Assembly (NCBI RefSeq): GCF_000499385.1
Contig: NW_013654364.1
Location: 7,501-27,794, forward strand
Reading direction: 5' to 3'
Origin: Eimeria necatrix
Lineage: Eukaryota > Apicomplexa > Conoidasida > Eucoccidiorida > Eimeriidae
DNA: 20,294 nt
The translations under genes and the position numbers were made by a program. The notes beneath the pieces were generated by a model. The model was not told the DNA's origin, did no database searches, and was given only the letters and a program-made list of their open reading frames with translations. Below are positions 19,870 through 20,294 of this stretch, one piece after another (the first letter of the stretch is position 1; every line of letters starts with the position of its first letter).

Positions 19870-20145
19870 GTTTAGGGTTTAGGGTTTAGGGTTTTAGGGT
19901 TTAGGGTTTAGGGTTTAGGGTTTAGGGTTTAGGGGGGTTTAGGGTTTAGGGTTTAGGGTTTAGGGTTTAGGGTTTAGGGTTTAGGGTTTAGGGTTTAGGG
20001 TTTATGCAGGGCGCGGGAAACACCCCCGCGTTGGTGAACAGTTTGTTGACTTCGCTGTGCAACATTTCGCCCTTCTTTAGGGTTTAGGGTTTAGGGTTTA
20101 GGGTTTTAGGGTTTAGGGTTTAGGGTTTAGGGTTTAGGGTTTAGG
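19865..20145. repeat. Telomere-like TTTAGGG arrays downstream of the CK2 alpha exon
   Basis: Two long arrays (19865-20004 and 20077-20145), with occasional extra T or G slips, are separated by a 72-base unique island. That island is open on both strands (plus MQGAGNTPALVNSLLTSL, minus GEMLHSEVNKLFTNAGVF); neither is recognised. The region probably lies inside a CK2 alpha intron. Confidence 0.95.
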
Positions 20146-20221
20146 CACGCCGCATTCGCCCTTCCCCCTTCCCCTCCTTCCGCCCCCTCACCCTCCCACT
20201 GCACCCATCCCGCTGCTCCTC

Positions 20222-20224
<3 letters not shown>

Positions 20225-20294
<70 letters not shown>
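20225..20294. repeat. (CTG)n run at the window edge
   Basis: An almost pure CTG run follows a pyrimidine-rich stretch (20160-20224) of CCCTTCCCCC type. This is the arrangement seen before 3' splice sites elsewhere in the window, so a CK2 alpha exon may begin just beyond the edge. Confidence 0.85.

Noticed and set aside
17712..20145. True chromosome end (telomere)
   Set aside because: Arrays are interrupted, occur in both orientations, and unique and coding DNA continues on both sides.
1..20294. tRNA, rRNA or other structured RNA genes
   Set aside because: No cloverleaf-like segment or conserved rRNA core was noticed by eye. A covariance-model scan was not possible here.

Overview
This window reads as nuclear DNA of a coccidian apicomplexan, most likely an Eimeria species, in a repeat-rich chromosome segment. 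Three things point there. CAG/CTG trinucleotide runs fill exons, introns and intergenic DNA and encode poly-Gln, poly-Ser and poly-Ala. Blocks of the AAACCCT/TTTAGGG heptamer, the telomere unit of this group, are scattered inside the sequence in both orientations. The recognisable proteins are eukaryotic, and one is a plant/apicomplexan-type fusion. The species call is inference from repeat style and gene content.

Layout, left to right. 1-640 is AT-rich with no gene seen; 640-1844 is CAG/CTG DNA with no gene I can defend. 1845-5982 (minus) is a multi-exon CPSF30 gene: CCCH zinc fingers at the 5' end and a YTH (m6A-reader) domain at the 3' end. Its fourth intron holds a long CTAG/AGCT tract. 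5983-6797 is a head-to-head intergenic region. 6798-8721 (plus) is a two-exon ATP12, the mitochondrial F1-ATPase assembly chaperone. 9544-11118 (plus) is a single-exon protein resembling metaxin/Sam37 of the mitochondrial outer membrane. 11119-13134 holds no gene I can defend. 13135-17348 (plus) is a six-exon CNOT2/NOT2 gene, a CCR4-NOT deadenylase subunit. 17349-20294 is dominated by telomere-like heptamers, with a short membrane-anchored coiled-coil reading frame at 19009 and an early exon of casein kinase 2 alpha at about 19797, whose remainder lies beyond the window.

Two neighbours act on mRNA 3' ends (CPSF30-YTH in cleavage/polyadenylation, CNOT2 in deadenylation) and two act in mitochondria (ATP12 and metaxin-like). 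I see no operon logic; these are separate eukaryotic genes. The gene models are spliced by hand. Exon phases close exactly and the joined products give continuous family domains. The models suggest two rules: sense-strand CTG runs ending in CTGCAG serve as 3' splice sites, while exonic runs are mostly sense-strand CAG; and telomere-like arrays often begin a few bases after a 5' splice site. Nearly all other long reading frames are artefacts, because (CAG)n has no stop codon in any of six frames.
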